64,000 nt of DNA from Anaerococcus mediterraneensis (GCF_900128415.1 NZ_LT635772.1:1178001-1242000); one strand, 5' to 3'. Counted from the first letter of the stretch, positions 36,495-45,870 are shown. A program made the numbers and translations. Notes: generated by a model not told the origin, from the letters alone.

Positions 36495-37640
36495 GTGCAA
36501 ATAATCATAGTTTATTTTTGTATTAGTAAGTAAACTATATAAATTAGAAGCGTCAATCATATTTTTATATATTAAAAGACTGTTTGATTTTAGTTTACAA
36601 GAATCAGACTTGTTTATAACAATTTGCATATTTTTGCTAATGTCAGAAAAATAATTAGTAGATTTTTTATTATAGGCGAGTATTTTTATAAAGTCTATAT
36701 CCAAATTGTTAAAATACTCTTCATTAGCAAGTATATAGTTAAGAGTTAATCTTCTAATCCTAGATTTTGTATATCTCTGGCTAGTAGCTTGGTTCAAAAA
36801 GTCCTCAAAAGATGAATTATCTTTTATAATCTTTCTAAAATAATTATCCATTCCCTCTTCAAAGGATAAAATTTGATCCATTGGTTTTTTCTCTATAAAA
36901 AGTTTATATTTTAAAATATTATAAAGGTACTTATCGTCCTTAACAGTAAATAAATCCCTATATTTATCTAGTATATTAAATGATATTTCTGGCATAAAAT
37001 TTACTATATTTTTATTTATATTATTCCTAATAGCTGTAGATGATGCAAATCTTTCATCAAGAAAATCCTTGTCTTGATTTAAAGATTTCATCCTTTTTAT
37101 GGGGTAAGGAGTTATATTAGAGCCTATTTCCCTAATTGAAGATATATATTCGAGGGCAAGGATATTATTTGAAGTCAGAAAATCTTGGTCTATAAATTTG
37201 CTTATAGCCATATTTTTAGATCTTGTAAAGGATAATCCTTGCTTCATATAAGACTTTTGTAAAGCAAGTATATTTTCTTTATTAGATAGAATAATATCAC
37301 AATTAGATAAAAATTCTTTAGGATCAATTTTTTCAATCCCAAAAACTAAATAGTCAACCTTGATTTTATCTAGGATTTCTATAGATTTTCTTGCGAAAAA
37401 CTCAGCAGCTTGTAGGCTTATAAAATTGGGCATTTCTATTACAAGATCAAATCCTAATTTTACAGCGCAATAAGCTCTCTTATATTTACCAAGGATGGAG
37501 GCATCTCCTCTTTGAACAAAGTCTCCGCTCATTAAACTTATTGATAAATCTGCATTCAGTTCTTCTTTTGCTTTGTCTAAGAGATATTTGTGTCCATTAT
37601 GAAAGGGATTAAATTCAGAAATTATTGCTAAATTATTCAT
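36474..37640 (-). CDS. tmcAL: tRNA(Met) cytidine acetate ligase TmcAL (YlbM family)
   Basis: The 388-residue nucleotidyltransferase-like protein begins NLAIISEFNPFHNGHKYLL, containing the HxGH motif (HNGH), followed by SLMSGDFVQRGDASIL and LVIEMPNF, and SSTAIRNNI later. TmcAL activates acetate with ATP to make N4-acetylcytidine at the tRNA-Met elongator wobble base, as shown for the Bacillus YlbM. The C-terminal half is the less conserved helical region. It lies near coaD/rsmD, as in Bacillus. It is divergent from efp. Confidence 0.92.
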   Translation of the reverse strand: MNNLAIISEFNPFHNGHKYLLDKAKEELNADLSISLMSGDFVQRGDASILGKYKRAYCAVKLGFDLVIEMPNFISLQAAEFFARKSIEILDKIKVDYLVFGIEKIDPKEFLSNCDIILSNKENILALQKSYMKQGLSFTRSKNMAISKFIDQDFLTSNNILALEYISSIREIGSNITPYPIKRMKSLNQDKDFLDERFASSTAIRNNINKNIVNFMPEISFNILDKYRDLFTVKDDKYLYNILKYKLFIEKKPMDQILSFEEGMDNYFRKIIKDNSSFEDFLNQATSQRYTKSRIRRLTLNYILANEEYFNNLDIDFIKILAYNKKSTNYFSDISKNMQIVINKSDSCKLKSNSLLIYKNMIDASNLYSLLTNTKINYDYLHNNRPIN

Positions 37641-37750
37641 ATAAACTCCTATAATTTATGGTTATTATACTAAAATATTGATAAATTCACAATATCTTAC
37701 TTAGAAAGAGATATTTGTAATGAATAAAATTTTTAATATTTCGATAAAAA

Positions 37751-37759
37751 TGGTATAAT
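37751..37759 (+). promoter_or_regulatory. Extended -10 promoter of efp
   Basis: TGGTATAAT, the same sequence as at 30981-30989, lies 30 bases before the efp start codon. No good -35 box is seen. Confidence 0.7.
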
Positions 37760-37788
37760 AATTAAAGAAATACCAATTAGGAGGAATT

Positions 37789-38346
37789 ATGATTTCAGCA
37801 AATGATTTAAGAAAAGGTATAACTTTTGTATATGATAACGATGTATATCAAGTGGTTGATTTTCAACACGTAAAACCAGGTAAGGGTGCAGCTTTTGTTA
37901 GGGCTAAAATCAGATCAGTAATGCAAGGCGGAGCTAAGGATGTAACCTTTAACCCAAATGAAAAATTTGAAAATGCAGTTATTTCTACAAAAGAAATGCA
38001 ATATTTATACAATGATGGTCAATTGTATTATTTTATGGATCCAGAAACTTTTGAGCAAATCGGTATAGAAGAAGAAGCAGTAAAAGAAGCCATCATATAT
38101 GTAAGAGAAAATGATACGGTAATGATAAAATTCTATGAAGGCAAACCATTCTCAATCGAACCACAAAATTTTGTTGAGCTTGCTGTAATACAAACTGAAC
38201 CTGGGGTTAAAGGGGATACAGCTACAAATGTAACAAAGCCAGCTACAGTAGAAACCGGTGCTGTAATAAACGTGCCAATTTTTGTCAATGAAGGTGATGT
38301 TATAAAAATAGATACTAGAAGTGGAGATTATCTATCAAGAGTATAG
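37789..38346 (+). CDS. efp: Elongation factor P
   Basis: The 185-residue factor helps the ribosome through polyproline stretches. Domain I contains [17 protein letters not shown]; the lysine in the PGKG loop is the residue usually modified. Domains II and III follow with the C-terminal [17 protein letters not shown]. Length is standard. It has an AGGAGG site and starts the long housekeeping operon with an extended -10 promoter. No genes for a dedicated EF-P lysyl modification system are nearby. Confidence 0.96.
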   Translation: MISANDLRKGITFVYDNDVYQVVDFQHVKPGKGAAFVRAKIRSVMQGGAKDVTFNPNEKFENAVISTKEMQYLYNDGQLYYFMDPETFEQIGIEEEAVKEAIIYVRENDTVMIKFYEGKPFSIEPQNFVELAVIQTEPGVKGDTATNVTKPATVETGAVINVPIFVNEGDVIKIDTRSGDYLSRV

Positions 38347-38356
38347 GAGATAAATA

Positions 38357-38686
38357 ATGGCTAATAGATTTAAAGATGGGTCAGTAAAAATTGCTGATGA
38401 AATAATAGATCAAATTGCAATTCAAGCAACAAATGAAATATATGGAGTATATGAAGAAAACTCAGACGAGGGTTTTATCGAATCTCTCCAAAATAGAACA
38501 ACTAAAACAAATGTAAGAAAAGTTGAAGGTGGACTTGTAATTGATCTAAATATTTCATTGGATAAAAATGTTAATGTGAGAAAGACAGTTAAAAAAATAC
38601 AAGAAAATGTCAAAAACGTTGTTGAAACAATGACGGGAATATATGTAAATAGAGTTAACGTGAATGTTAACAAATTAGAGATTTAA
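38357..38686 (+). CDS. Asp23/Gls24 family protein (YqhY-like)
   Basis: The 109-residue protein shows the Asp23 layout: GSVKIADEIIDQIAIQATNEIYGVY, then TNVRKVEGGLVIDLNISL and a C-terminal helix plus NRVNVNVNKL. In Firmicutes the efp-yqhY-nusB order is standard, and YqhY is linked to acetyl-CoA carboxylase control in Bacillus; function here is not proven. Its TAA shares its last base with the nusB ATG. Confidence 0.92.
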   Translation: MANRFKDGSVKIADEIIDQIAIQATNEIYGVYEENSDEGFIESLQNRTTKTNVRKVEGGLVIDLNISLDKNVNVRKTVKKIQENVKNVVETMTGIYVNRVNVNVNKLEI

Positions 38687-39072
38687 TGAATAGAGTAGAA
38701 CAAAGAGAATGGGTATTGAAACTCATTTATCAAGATACTATTAATAAAATTGATGACACAATAAGTTTGTTTGAAAATCACAACATAGATCAAAAAGAAA
38801 CATTTATTATAGATTCTATCAATTCGTATAAAAAAAATTACGATCAAATCGAAAAAAAATTAGAAGAAAATCTATTAGATAAACATACAATTATAAGCAA
38901 GATGGTAAGGTCTATATTATATTTATCAATAAATGAGATTTATTTTATGGATATACCAGTCTCAGTTTCTATAAATGAAGCAGTTAATCTAAGCAAAAAG
39001 TTTTCAGATACTGATGATTATAAATTAGTTAATTTGATACTTGGAAACATAGTAAGAAAAGATAATAAATGA
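38686..39072 (+). CDS. nusB: Transcription antitermination factor NusB
   Basis: The 128-residue all-helical RNA-binding protein works with NusE in rRNA antitermination. It starts MNRVEQREWVLKLIYQ (the NusB RR/R-xx-A-x-xxLY-type start) and ends with VSINEAVNLSKKFSDTDDYKLVNLILGNI, typical of NusB. It overlaps xseA by four bases (ATGA). Confidence 0.92.
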   Translation: MNRVEQREWVLKLIYQDTINKIDDTISLFENHNIDQKETFIIDSINSYKKNYDQIEKKLEENLLDKHTIISKMVRSILYLSINEIYFMDIPVSVSINEAVNLSKKFSDTDDYKLVNLILGNIVRKDNK

Positions 39073-40250
39073 GAAAGCCCCTAAGTGTAAAACAGTTTAA
39101 TGAGTATATAAAATCAAATATAAAACATGATCCCATTTTTCAAAGAGTCTACATAAAAGGTGAACTTGCTAATATCAGGTTTAACAATTCTCACCTCTAT
39201 TTCTCTTTGAAAGAGGATCTAGAGATAATAGATTGTGTGATATATTATTATGAAGATAAGGATATAAATTTTGAATTTAATCCAGGTCAGGAAATCATGC
39301 TTAGGGGAAATTTATATTTTAACAATTATTCTTCAAGACTTGTAATCGTAGCAAGTGAGGTCACAGATGTAGGACTTTCTGAAAAATATAAAGAATTTCT
39401 TTTGATGAAAGAAGACTTAAGATCAAATGGTTATTTTGATATAGAGAAGAAAAAAACTATAGATAGGTTAGCCAAAAGAATCGGTCTTATCACATCAAAA
39501 GATGGGGCAGCTCTTGTTGACTTTCTTGCTATGATAAATACCAAGCCAAATGATATACATATATACTTTTCTCCAGTCAAAGTCCAAGGAGAACAATCCA
39601 TAAATCAAATATCTAGGGCTATAAAAAATCTAGATGATATGAATTTAGATCTAATAGTTATAACTAGGGGAGGCGGATCTAATGAAGATCTTTCAACCTT
39701 TAATGAAAGAAAGATTCTTGATGCTTGTTTTTATGCCAAAACACCAATAGTTTCTGCAGTTGGACACAATATAGATACAAATTTAATTGATTATGTGAGT
39801 GATTTAAGCTTGCAAACACCAACAGAAGCAGGATCTTTTATTATTAGTTTATATGATGATTACAAGAAAAAAATTGATGACAAATTTAAAGAAGCTCTAT
39901 TGACCATCAATAAATCAATAGATATTAATGAAATAAAGTTGGATTCTTTGGGATCTAGAATAGGATTTCTAAATCCAAAAAATAATATTGAACAAAAGTT
40001 AAGTGACTTGGAACTGTTGATGGAGAAGATCTCAGCAAGTGTAAGTAAAAACTTGGAATACAGAAAAATAAAACTTGATTCTGTAAAACTAAAATTAGAC
40101 ATGGTTCAAAAACTCATAGAATTAAATAAAGATATTATAAGTATAAAAAAAGATGGGACAAAAGTATATTCAAAGCACTCATTGTCTAGAGGAGATTTAT
40201 TAAAAATTGGATTTTCTGATGGTGATGTTTTGGTAGAGGTAGTTGGTTGA
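39069..40250 (+). CDS. xseA: Exodeoxyribonuclease VII large subunit
   Basis: The 393-residue protein has an N-terminal OB-fold (SVKQFNEYIKSNIKHDPIFQ, VYIKGELANIR) and the catalytic region with GLITSKDGAALVDFL, VITRGGGSNEDLSTFNE, SAVGHNIDTNLIDYVSDL and TPTEAG. A coiled coil follows. It degrades single-stranded DNA with XseB. It overlaps nusB by four bases and xseB by one. Confidence 0.95.
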   Translation: MRKPLSVKQFNEYIKSNIKHDPIFQRVYIKGELANIRFNNSHLYFSLKEDLEIIDCVIYYYEDKDINFEFNPGQEIMLRGNLYFNNYSSRLVIVASEVTDVGLSEKYKEFLLMKEDLRSNGYFDIEKKKTIDRLAKRIGLITSKDGAALVDFLAMINTKPNDIHIYFSPVKVQGEQSINQISRAIKNLDDMNLDLIVITRGGGSNEDLSTFNERKILDACFYAKTPIVSAVGHNIDTNLIDYVSDLSLQTPTEAGSFIISLYDDYKKKIDDKFKEALLTINKSIDINEIKLDSLGSRIGFLNPKNNIEQKLSDLELLMEKISASVSKNLEYRKIKLDSVKLKLDMVQKLIELNKDIISIKKDGTKVYSKHSLSRGDLLKIGFSDGDVLVEVVG

Positions 40251-40435
40251 TGGATAAGACATTTGAAGAAAAATATAAGAGAATAGAAGAAATTTTACAA
40301 GAAATTGAATCTAATAAAGATAATTTGGATATGAGTATAAAATTGTATGATCAAGCAAAAGAACTATATAAAGATCTTGAAAACTCATTGACAGAATACA
40401 AAGCTAAGGTGGAAATAATTGAAAGTGACCAGTAA
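40250..40435 (+). CDS. xseB: Exodeoxyribonuclease VII small subunit
   Basis: This 61-residue helical protein matches the family pattern: TFEEKYKRIEEILQEIES, then LDMSIKLYDQAKELYKDLE. It is the second subunit of ExoVII. The ATG at 40250 overlaps the xseA stop (TGATG); an in-frame TTG three bases earlier is possible. It overlaps the next gene by 17 bases. Confidence 0.92.
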   Translation: MDKTFEEKYKRIEEILQEIESNKDNLDMSIKLYDQAKELYKDLENSLTEYKAKVEIIESDQ

Positions 40436-41255
40436 AGAAGAATTTATAAAACAATTAATTCAAAATAAGGAAATAATAGATAAAGAAGTAAATGATTATT
40501 TTTCCCCTGATATATTTATAGAAGAGCTTATGCTTTATGGATCTGATGGTGGAAAGAGGGTCAGGGCCAGTTTATATCTAGAGAGTAAGAAAATGTTTTC
40601 ACATAATTTAACTAGTCTTGATTATAGATTTGCCCTAGCTATAGAATTTATTCATGCTTATTCACTAATTCATGATGATTTACCCCCTATGGACAATGAT
40701 GACTACAGACGAGGTAGAGAAAGCTTACATAAAAAATTTGGAGAAGATTTGGGAATACTTGCTGGGGATGCTTTGCTAAATGAAGCGGCAATAATCCTAA
40801 TGTCTATATGTATGGCAGATAATTCATTTATAAAAGCTTCTAAATATTTATTAGAAAGATCATCAAAGTCGGGCATGATCAATGGTCAGATTTTAGACCT
40901 TAGACATCCAGAGTGTTATGATTTGGAATATATATTAGAAGTATATGCTAGAAAAACATCTGACCTTTTTAGGGCTAGTTGTGTTGGTGCTGCACTAAGT
41001 GCTGGTATTTGCGGTGAAGACTTAGAAAATATTGAAAATTATGCATATAATTTAGGCTTATCTTTTCAGATCCAGGATGATTTGCTTGAGGAAAATTATG
41101 AAGATGAGCTAAATATATTGAATGTTTTGAGTAGGTCCGATGCTATAAGCCTACTGAAAGAACTAAATTTTAAAGCTAAAAAAGCTATAAGTCGATTTGA
41201 TAAAAATGAATTTTTGACTTACATAGTGGATTATTTGTCTGCGAGAACTTATTAG
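40419..41255 (+). CDS. ispA: Polyprenyl (farnesyl/geranylgeranyl-type) diphosphate synthase
   Basis: The 278-residue trans-prenyltransferase condenses IPP with allylic diphosphates. The first Asp-rich motif is HDDLPPMDNDD (from residue 85), with the insertion pattern of FPP synthases. The second region reads QIQDDLLEE (219-223 DDLLE) where most enzymes have DDILD. The upstream GGKRVRA also fits. The start TTG 40419 has AAGGTGG at a good distance; GTG 40425 is the alternative. This isoprenoid step fits the IspH encoded later in the run. Confidence 0.92.
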   Translation: MKVTSKEEFIKQLIQNKEIIDKEVNDYFSPDIFIEELMLYGSDGGKRVRASLYLESKKMFSHNLTSLDYRFALAIEFIHAYSLIHDDLPPMDNDDYRRGRESLHKKFGEDLGILAGDALLNEAAIILMSICMADNSFIKASKYLLERSSKSGMINGQILDLRHPECYDLEYILEVYARKTSDLFRASCVGAALSAGICGEDLENIENYAYNLGLSFQIQDDLLEENYEDELNILNVLSRSDAISLLKELNFKAKKAISRFDKNEFLTYIVDYLSARTY

Positions 41256-41263
41256 GGGATACT

Positions 41264-41716
41264 ATGAAGAAATACACAAGACAAAGATTAATATTAGATA
41301 TAATTCAAAATAATGATGTTAGAACCCAGAGTCAATTATCTGATATACTAAAACAACAGGGAGTAGAGGCCACCCAGGCTACAATATCAAGGGATATAAA
41401 AGAATTAAGAATATCCAAAGTTCAAAGTGATGATTATGAATATAAATATACTGTTGTAGATGCTGTTTACGATACATTAACAGAAAGGATAGAAAAAATA
41501 TTTAAAGAAGCCGTCCTATCTGTTGAATTGTCAAGCCAAATGATCGTTATAAAAACAATTTCATATTGCGCGACAGTCTGCGGTCAGTACATAACAAATG
41601 CTAAATTAGATAATATTGGAGGCATGGTTACGGGAATAGATACAATATTTATAACGCCTAAAAATACAGATCAGATAGAAGATCTTTTAGAAGAACTAAG
41701 GAGCCTTGTTAGATAA
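41264..41716 (+). CDS. argR: ArgR/AhrC family arginine-responsive regulator
   Basis: The 150-residue protein has the ArgR N-terminal winged helix (RQRLILDIIQNNDVRTQSQL, then GVEATQATISRDIKEL) and the C-terminal hexamer/arginine-binding domain ending TDQIEDLLEELRSL. It usually represses arginine synthesis or activates its breakdown. The position between ispA and recN is conserved in Firmicutes. It overlaps recN by one base (TAATG). Confidence 0.94.
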   Translation: MKKYTRQRLILDIIQNNDVRTQSQLSDILKQQGVEATQATISRDIKELRISKVQSDDYEYKYTVVDAVYDTLTERIEKIFKEAVLSVELSSQMIVIKTISYCATVCGQYITNAKLDNIGGMVTGIDTIFITPKNTDQIEDLLEELRSLVR

Positions 41717-43404
41717 TGTTATCTGAGCTTTATATAGATAATTTTATTATAATTAAAAAAAATCATATTTTTTTAGAAGATGGTTTTAATGTTATAACTG
41801 GAGAGACAGGTTCAGGTAAGTCTATAATTCTAGAAGCAATCAATCTTCTGCTTGGTAAAAGAGCTAACAAAGATTCTATAGGAAAGTATAAAGATAGGAC
41901 TCTGATAGAAGGGGTTTTTATACTAGGTAAGGATTTTATTAATTTATTTGAAGAAAAAGGAATAAGTTTTGATGATGATAAGCTTATAATAAGTAGAAAT
42001 ATTGGCAAATCCTCTTCATCAATTAGGATAAACGGGAGACTTGCAAGTTTAAATATCCTAAAGGAACTAAGTCCTTATCTTATTGATATTTACAAGCAGG
42101 GAGATTCAAATATATATATGAATAGGTCTAATTATATAAAATTGATTGACTCATATAAAAATGATCAAGAAACTAAAGACCTTTTACACAAGCTTTCTGA
42201 ACTTGTTAGCAAAAGAAATGAAAATATAAAAAAATATGAAAACCTAGACCTTAGTGAAGAAGAAGTCACCAGAGAAAGAGACCTTTTAAATTATCAAATT
42301 GATGAAATAGAAGAGATTGATATATTTAATCTAGATGAAGAAAGTTTAGATGCCGAATATAAGAGATTATCAAACATTTCCAGTCTCAGAGATGCATATT
42401 ATAAATTGTTGGGTCTAATTGAATCTGATGATTATAACGCACCATCAATATCAAAAATGCTTAGTGATGCTATAGCTAGCATTGATGATTTTACATCTAT
42501 AGATCAAAAAACTTCTGAATTATATGATAGGCTTGTAGGTCTATCTGATGAACTTAACCAAATATATTCTGATGCTGATTATTATGTGGATATTTTAGCC
42601 ACAGATCCAGAAAAACTTCAAGAGCTTGAATCAATTAATAATAAATTATTTTCAATAAAAAGAAAATATGGCAACTCAATAGAAGATATAAAGTCCTATT
42701 ATGAATCTATGAAAGAAAGACTTAATGAACTTGAACAAATTGAGGATTTGAGAATAAATATAGGGGACATTATAAAAGCTTTTGATCAAGAGATTGAGCA
42801 AGTGAGTCAAAAACTTCACGAAATCAGAATTGATAAGGCAAAAAGTTTGGAAAAATCAATAAATAAAGAAATACTAGATTTAAACATAAAAAATGGTAAA
42901 TTTAAAATCGTAATCACTAAAAAAGACAATTTTGATAAGTCTGGTTGCGACGATGTTGATTTTTTGATTAGGACCAACAAGGGTGAGGATCTCACAAGTC
43001 TTGACAAGACTGCGTCAGGTGGTGAGATTTCAAGGATCATGCTTGCTTTTAAACAAGTATTTTCAAACTATGATAATATTGATACTATGATTTTTGATGA
43101 AATAGATACTGGTATCAGCGGCAGGACTGCTCAAATTGTTGGGGAAAAAATTTTAGATATATCAAAAAATAGACAGATAATAGCTATAAGTCATTTGCCT
43201 CAGATAGCATCTCTTGCAAATAATCATATACTTATTAGCAAAGAAGATAATGAAGATTCTACTATCTCTACTTCAAAAACGATTATTGGAGATGATAGAA
43301 CATTGGAGATAGCTAGGCTTATTGGTGGGGTTGACATTACAGAAACAACCAAAAAGTCAGCTAGAGAAATTTTAGAGATGGCGGAGGATTTGAGAAATGA
43401 ATAA
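41716..43404 (+). CDS. recN: DNA repair protein RecN
   Basis: The 562-residue SMC-like ATPase joins DNA ends in double-strand break repair. It has Walker A GETGSGKSIIL near residue 30, central coiled coils (about 150-400), the ABC signature DKTASGGEISRIMLAFK, Walker B MIFDEIDTGISG and ISHLPQIAS. Length is normal. It overlaps the nudix gene by eight bases. Confidence 0.95.
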   Translation: MLSELYIDNFIIIKKNHIFLEDGFNVITGETGSGKSIILEAINLLLGKRANKDSIGKYKDRTLIEGVFILGKDFINLFEEKGISFDDDKLIISRNIGKSSSSIRINGRLASLNILKELSPYLIDIYKQGDSNIYMNRSNYIKLIDSYKNDQETKDLLHKLSELVSKRNENIKKYENLDLSEEEVTRERDLLNYQIDEIEEIDIFNLDEESLDAEYKRLSNISSLRDAYYKLLGLIESDDYNAPSISKMLSDAIASIDDFTSIDQKTSELYDRLVGLSDELNQIYSDADYYVDILATDPEKLQELESINNKLFSIKRKYGNSIEDIKSYYESMKERLNELEQIEDLRINIGDIIKAFDQEIEQVSQKLHEIRIDKAKSLEKSINKEILDLNIKNGKFKIVITKKDNFDKSGCDDVDFLIRTNKGEDLTSLDKTASGGEISRIMLAFKQVFSNYDNIDTMIFDEIDTGISGRTAQIVGEKILDISKNRQIIAISHLPQIASLANNHILISKEDNEDSTISTSKTIIGDDRTLEIARLIGGVDITETTKKSAREILEMAEDLRNE

Positions 43405-43945
43405 TGATAAATTTTATGAAAAGACCATAAAATCAGATAGTATTTATGATGGTAAAATACTCAAACTTAGGGTTGAAACAGTTGAGCTTGAAAACAAGAG
43501 ATATTCTAAAAGAGAGATAGTAGACCATCAAAAAGGTGTGGGTATAATCGCCTATGATGGAGACGATAAGATTTGGATGGTTAAACAATACAGAAAAGCA
43601 CTTGATAAAATGACTCTTGAGATACCAGCAGGACTAGTGGATCCGGGAGAACTACCAATAGAAGCTGCAAAAAGAGAACTTCAAGAAGAAGTTGGATATT
43701 TGCCAAATACAATAATATATTTGTTCGATATGCACTCTTCGCCTGGATTTACCAATGATAAACTTTCATTTTTTGTCGGCAAAAACCTAGAAAGATCAAG
43801 CCTTGATCAAGATGAAGATGAAAATGTTATTGCAGAGTCTTTTTATATAAAAGAACTTTATCAGATGGTAGAAAATGGTGAGATTACTGATGCTAAATCA
43901 ATAATAGCTATATTGTATGCTTTGAAAGGTTTAGATGAAGCTTAA
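43397..43945 (+). CDS. NUDIX hydrolase, ADP-ribose pyrophosphatase type
   Basis: The 182-residue protein carries a complete Nudix box, residues 79-101: Gly79, Glu85, Arg93-Glu94, Glu97-Glu98, Gly100. The N-terminus (SIYDGKILKLRVETVEL, REIVDHQKGVGII) and the MTLEIPAGLVDPGE lead-in are those of ADP-ribose pyrophosphatases (NudF type), which hydrolyse ADP-ribose. It lies after recN, as in many Firmicutes, and overlaps scpA by 11 bases. Confidence 0.92.
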   Translation: MNNDKFYEKTIKSDSIYDGKILKLRVETVELENKRYSKREIVDHQKGVGIIAYDGDDKIWMVKQYRKALDKMTLEIPAGLVDPGELPIEAAKRELQEEVGYLPNTIIYLFDMHSSPGFTNDKLSFFVGKNLERSSLDQDEDENVIAESFYIKELYQMVENGEITDAKSIIAILYALKGLDEA

Positions 43946-44633
43946 TATAAAATTAGAGGAATTTGAGGGACCATTTGATCTTCTTTTAAAACTTATTGAT
44001 AGAGAAAAAATCGATATATATGATGTAAAGATAGAAGATATAACTACACCGTTTTTAGAAGAAGTTTCTAAGATGTCTATAGATATAGGATCATTATCTG
44101 AGTTTATATATACTTCATCTATATTATTGACAATAAAGGCGAATAAGCTTTTACCTAAAGAAGAGAATCAAAATCTAGAAGAAGACTTCTTATCATATTT
44201 GATAGAATATAAAAAAATAAAGTCTGTACAAGATGATTTTAAGCTAATGGAGAATGAAGCTAGAAAAATCCATGTGAAATATCAAGAAGATTTGACTGGT
44301 TTCTATAATGAAGAAATAATCATAAATCAGGATATAAAGATCTTATCAGAAGAATTTAAAAAACTTCTAGAAAAACTAGAAGCGGATGAAAGAACAGAAG
44401 AAAAAATCTTTGATAGAGAAAAACTGCCAGATGTCAATTCCTACTTGATAAGTCTAAGAAAAACCCTTAATTTTTCTAAAGAGCTAAATCTACATGATAT
44501 AACTCGTAGAATAAATTCTAAGGCAGAGTGTGTAGCTACTTTTTTGGCCTTATTAGAGATGGTAAAATTAAAAGAGATATATCTTAACCAAGCTGATATA
44601 AATTCTTTTAAAATTATAAAGAGGACTATATGA
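43935..44633 (+). CDS. scpA: Segregation and condensation protein A
   Basis: The 232-residue kleisin bridges the SMC heads. It begins NIKLEEFEGPFDLLLKLIDREKIDIYDVKI, the ScpA signature, and ends in a winged-helix region. It works with ScpB and SMC in chromosome segregation. It overlaps nudix by 11 bases and scpB by four. Confidence 0.95.
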   Translation: MKLNIKLEEFEGPFDLLLKLIDREKIDIYDVKIEDITTPFLEEVSKMSIDIGSLSEFIYTSSILLTIKANKLLPKEENQNLEEDFLSYLIEYKKIKSVQDDFKLMENEARKIHVKYQEDLTGFYNEEIIINQDIKILSEEFKKLLEKLEADERTEEKIFDREKLPDVNSYLISLRKTLNFSKELNLHDITRRINSKAECVATFLALLEMVKLKEIYLNQADINSFKIIKRTI

Positions 44634-45157
44634 CAAATGAGTATTTAATGGGTCTTATAGAAGAAATACTATATGTTTGGGCTGAACCACTAGATTTAGA
44701 CGACCTTTCAAAAATAATATATGATTATGACAAAAATCAAATAAAAAAAGCCTTAGATTGCCTTATAAAAGAAAAAAATGAAAAAGAAAGCGGATTATTT
44801 ATTAGGATTTATAACGGCGCTTATCAATTTACTAGTCGTAAAGAACATGACAAATATTTTGAAAAACTGGTCAGTAAAACAGAGAAAAAACTTAGCTCTT
44901 CTACACTGGAAACCCTGTCATTGATTGCATACAAGCAACCTATAACTAGGGTTGAAATTGATAAAATCAGAGGGGTAAATTCCCAGTCAACTATAGATTC
45001 ACTTTTATCTAAGGGCTTAATAAAAGAAAAAGGACGACTAGATAAGATCGGTAAACCCATTATATACGGGACTACAGATTTATTTTTGCAATATTTTGAT
45101 ATAGGATCACTAGAGGACCTACCAGAAATTAGAATAGAGAGTAAGGATGAGGATTAA
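44630..45157 (+). CDS. scpB: Segregation and condensation protein B
   Basis: The 175-residue protein has two winged-helix domains; LMGLIEEILYVWAEPLDLDDL opens it, and TLSLIAYKQPITRVEIDKIRG and STIDSLLSKGLIKEKGR are ScpB signatures. It forms the ScpA-ScpB-SMC complex. It overlaps scpA by four bases and rluB by 11. Confidence 0.95.
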   Translation: MTNEYLMGLIEEILYVWAEPLDLDDLSKIIYDYDKNQIKKALDCLIKEKNEKESGLFIRIYNGAYQFTSRKEHDKYFEKLVSKTEKKLSSSTLETLSLIAYKQPITRVEIDKIRGVNSQSTIDSLLSKGLIKEKGRLDKIGKPIIYGTTDLFLQYFDIGSLEDLPEIRIESKDED

Positions 45158-45842
45158 TAAATTTATAGCTCAAAGTGGATATACATCTAGGAGAAAAGCT
45201 GATCTTCTAATAAAAAATGGAAAAGTAAGGGTAAATGGAAAAAATATATCTGAACCAGGTATGATAGTTGATAAAAATGATCTAGTAGAAATAGAGGGGA
45301 AAAAGCTCGTTCTAGAAGATAAGTTTTATATAAAACTATATAAACCAGTATCCTTTATCACAAGCAATTATGATCCTTATAATGACAAGGACCTAAATGA
45401 TCTTGTTAACATTGAACAAAGATTTTTTGCAGCTGGTAGGCTTGATAAGGATAGTGAAGGACTCCTTATAATCACGAATGACGGAGAATTTACAAATAAT
45501 ATTATCCACCCTAGATTTAAACTTGAAAAGGAATATATAGTTAAGACGGATAAGGCATTAAGTAAGGATCAAATTAAAAAGTTTTGTCAGGGTTTGAATA
45601 TCGGCAATGGAGAAATCACCTCAGATTCAAAAATAAAACTAATAGGTAAAAATACCTATAGGGTTATAATTCACCAAGGATACAACAGACAGATTAGAAG
45701 GATGTTTGACTATTTTGGTTCTAAGGTTATAAGTCTAAAAAGAATAAGGATTGGATCTATAAAACTTGGTGACCTAAAGAAAAAAGAGTATAGATATTTT
45801 ACTAAAGAAGAAATGAAATTTGTTGAGAAAATATTAAGATAG
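45147..45842 (+). CDS. rluB: 23S rRNA pseudouridine synthase (RluB/RsuA family)
   Basis: The 231-residue enzyme has an N-terminal S4 domain (MRINKFIAQSGYTSRRKADL) and a pseudouridine synthase domain with AAGRLDKDSEGLLIITNDGE, containing the catalytic Asp of GRLDxxSxGLL, and the later GYNRQIRRMF. It would modify 23S rRNA (position 2605-type) in the usual scpB-rluB setting. Its stop codon lies in a small terminator-like hairpin. Confidence 0.92.
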   Translation: MRINKFIAQSGYTSRRKADLLIKNGKVRVNGKNISEPGMIVDKNDLVEIEGKKLVLEDKFYIKLYKPVSFITSNYDPYNDKDLNDLVNIEQRFFAAGRLDKDSEGLLIITNDGEFTNNIIHPRFKLEKEYIVKTDKALSKDQIKKFCQGLNIGNGEITSDSKIKLIGKNTYRVIIHQGYNRQIRRMFDYFGSKVISLKRIRIGSIKLGDLKKKEYRYFTKEEMKFVEKILR

Positions 45843-45858
45843 GTAACTATCTTTTTTT
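45836..45858 (+). terminator. Small terminator-like hairpin at the rluB stop codon
   Basis: AAGATAG (45836-45842), loop GTAA, CTATCTT (45847-45853) and a run of T to 45858. The stem overlaps the rluB stop codon (TAG 45840-45842). Probably a partial or weak attenuator inside the operon. Confidence 0.55.
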
Positions 45859-45870
45859 ATGAGAAAATTT

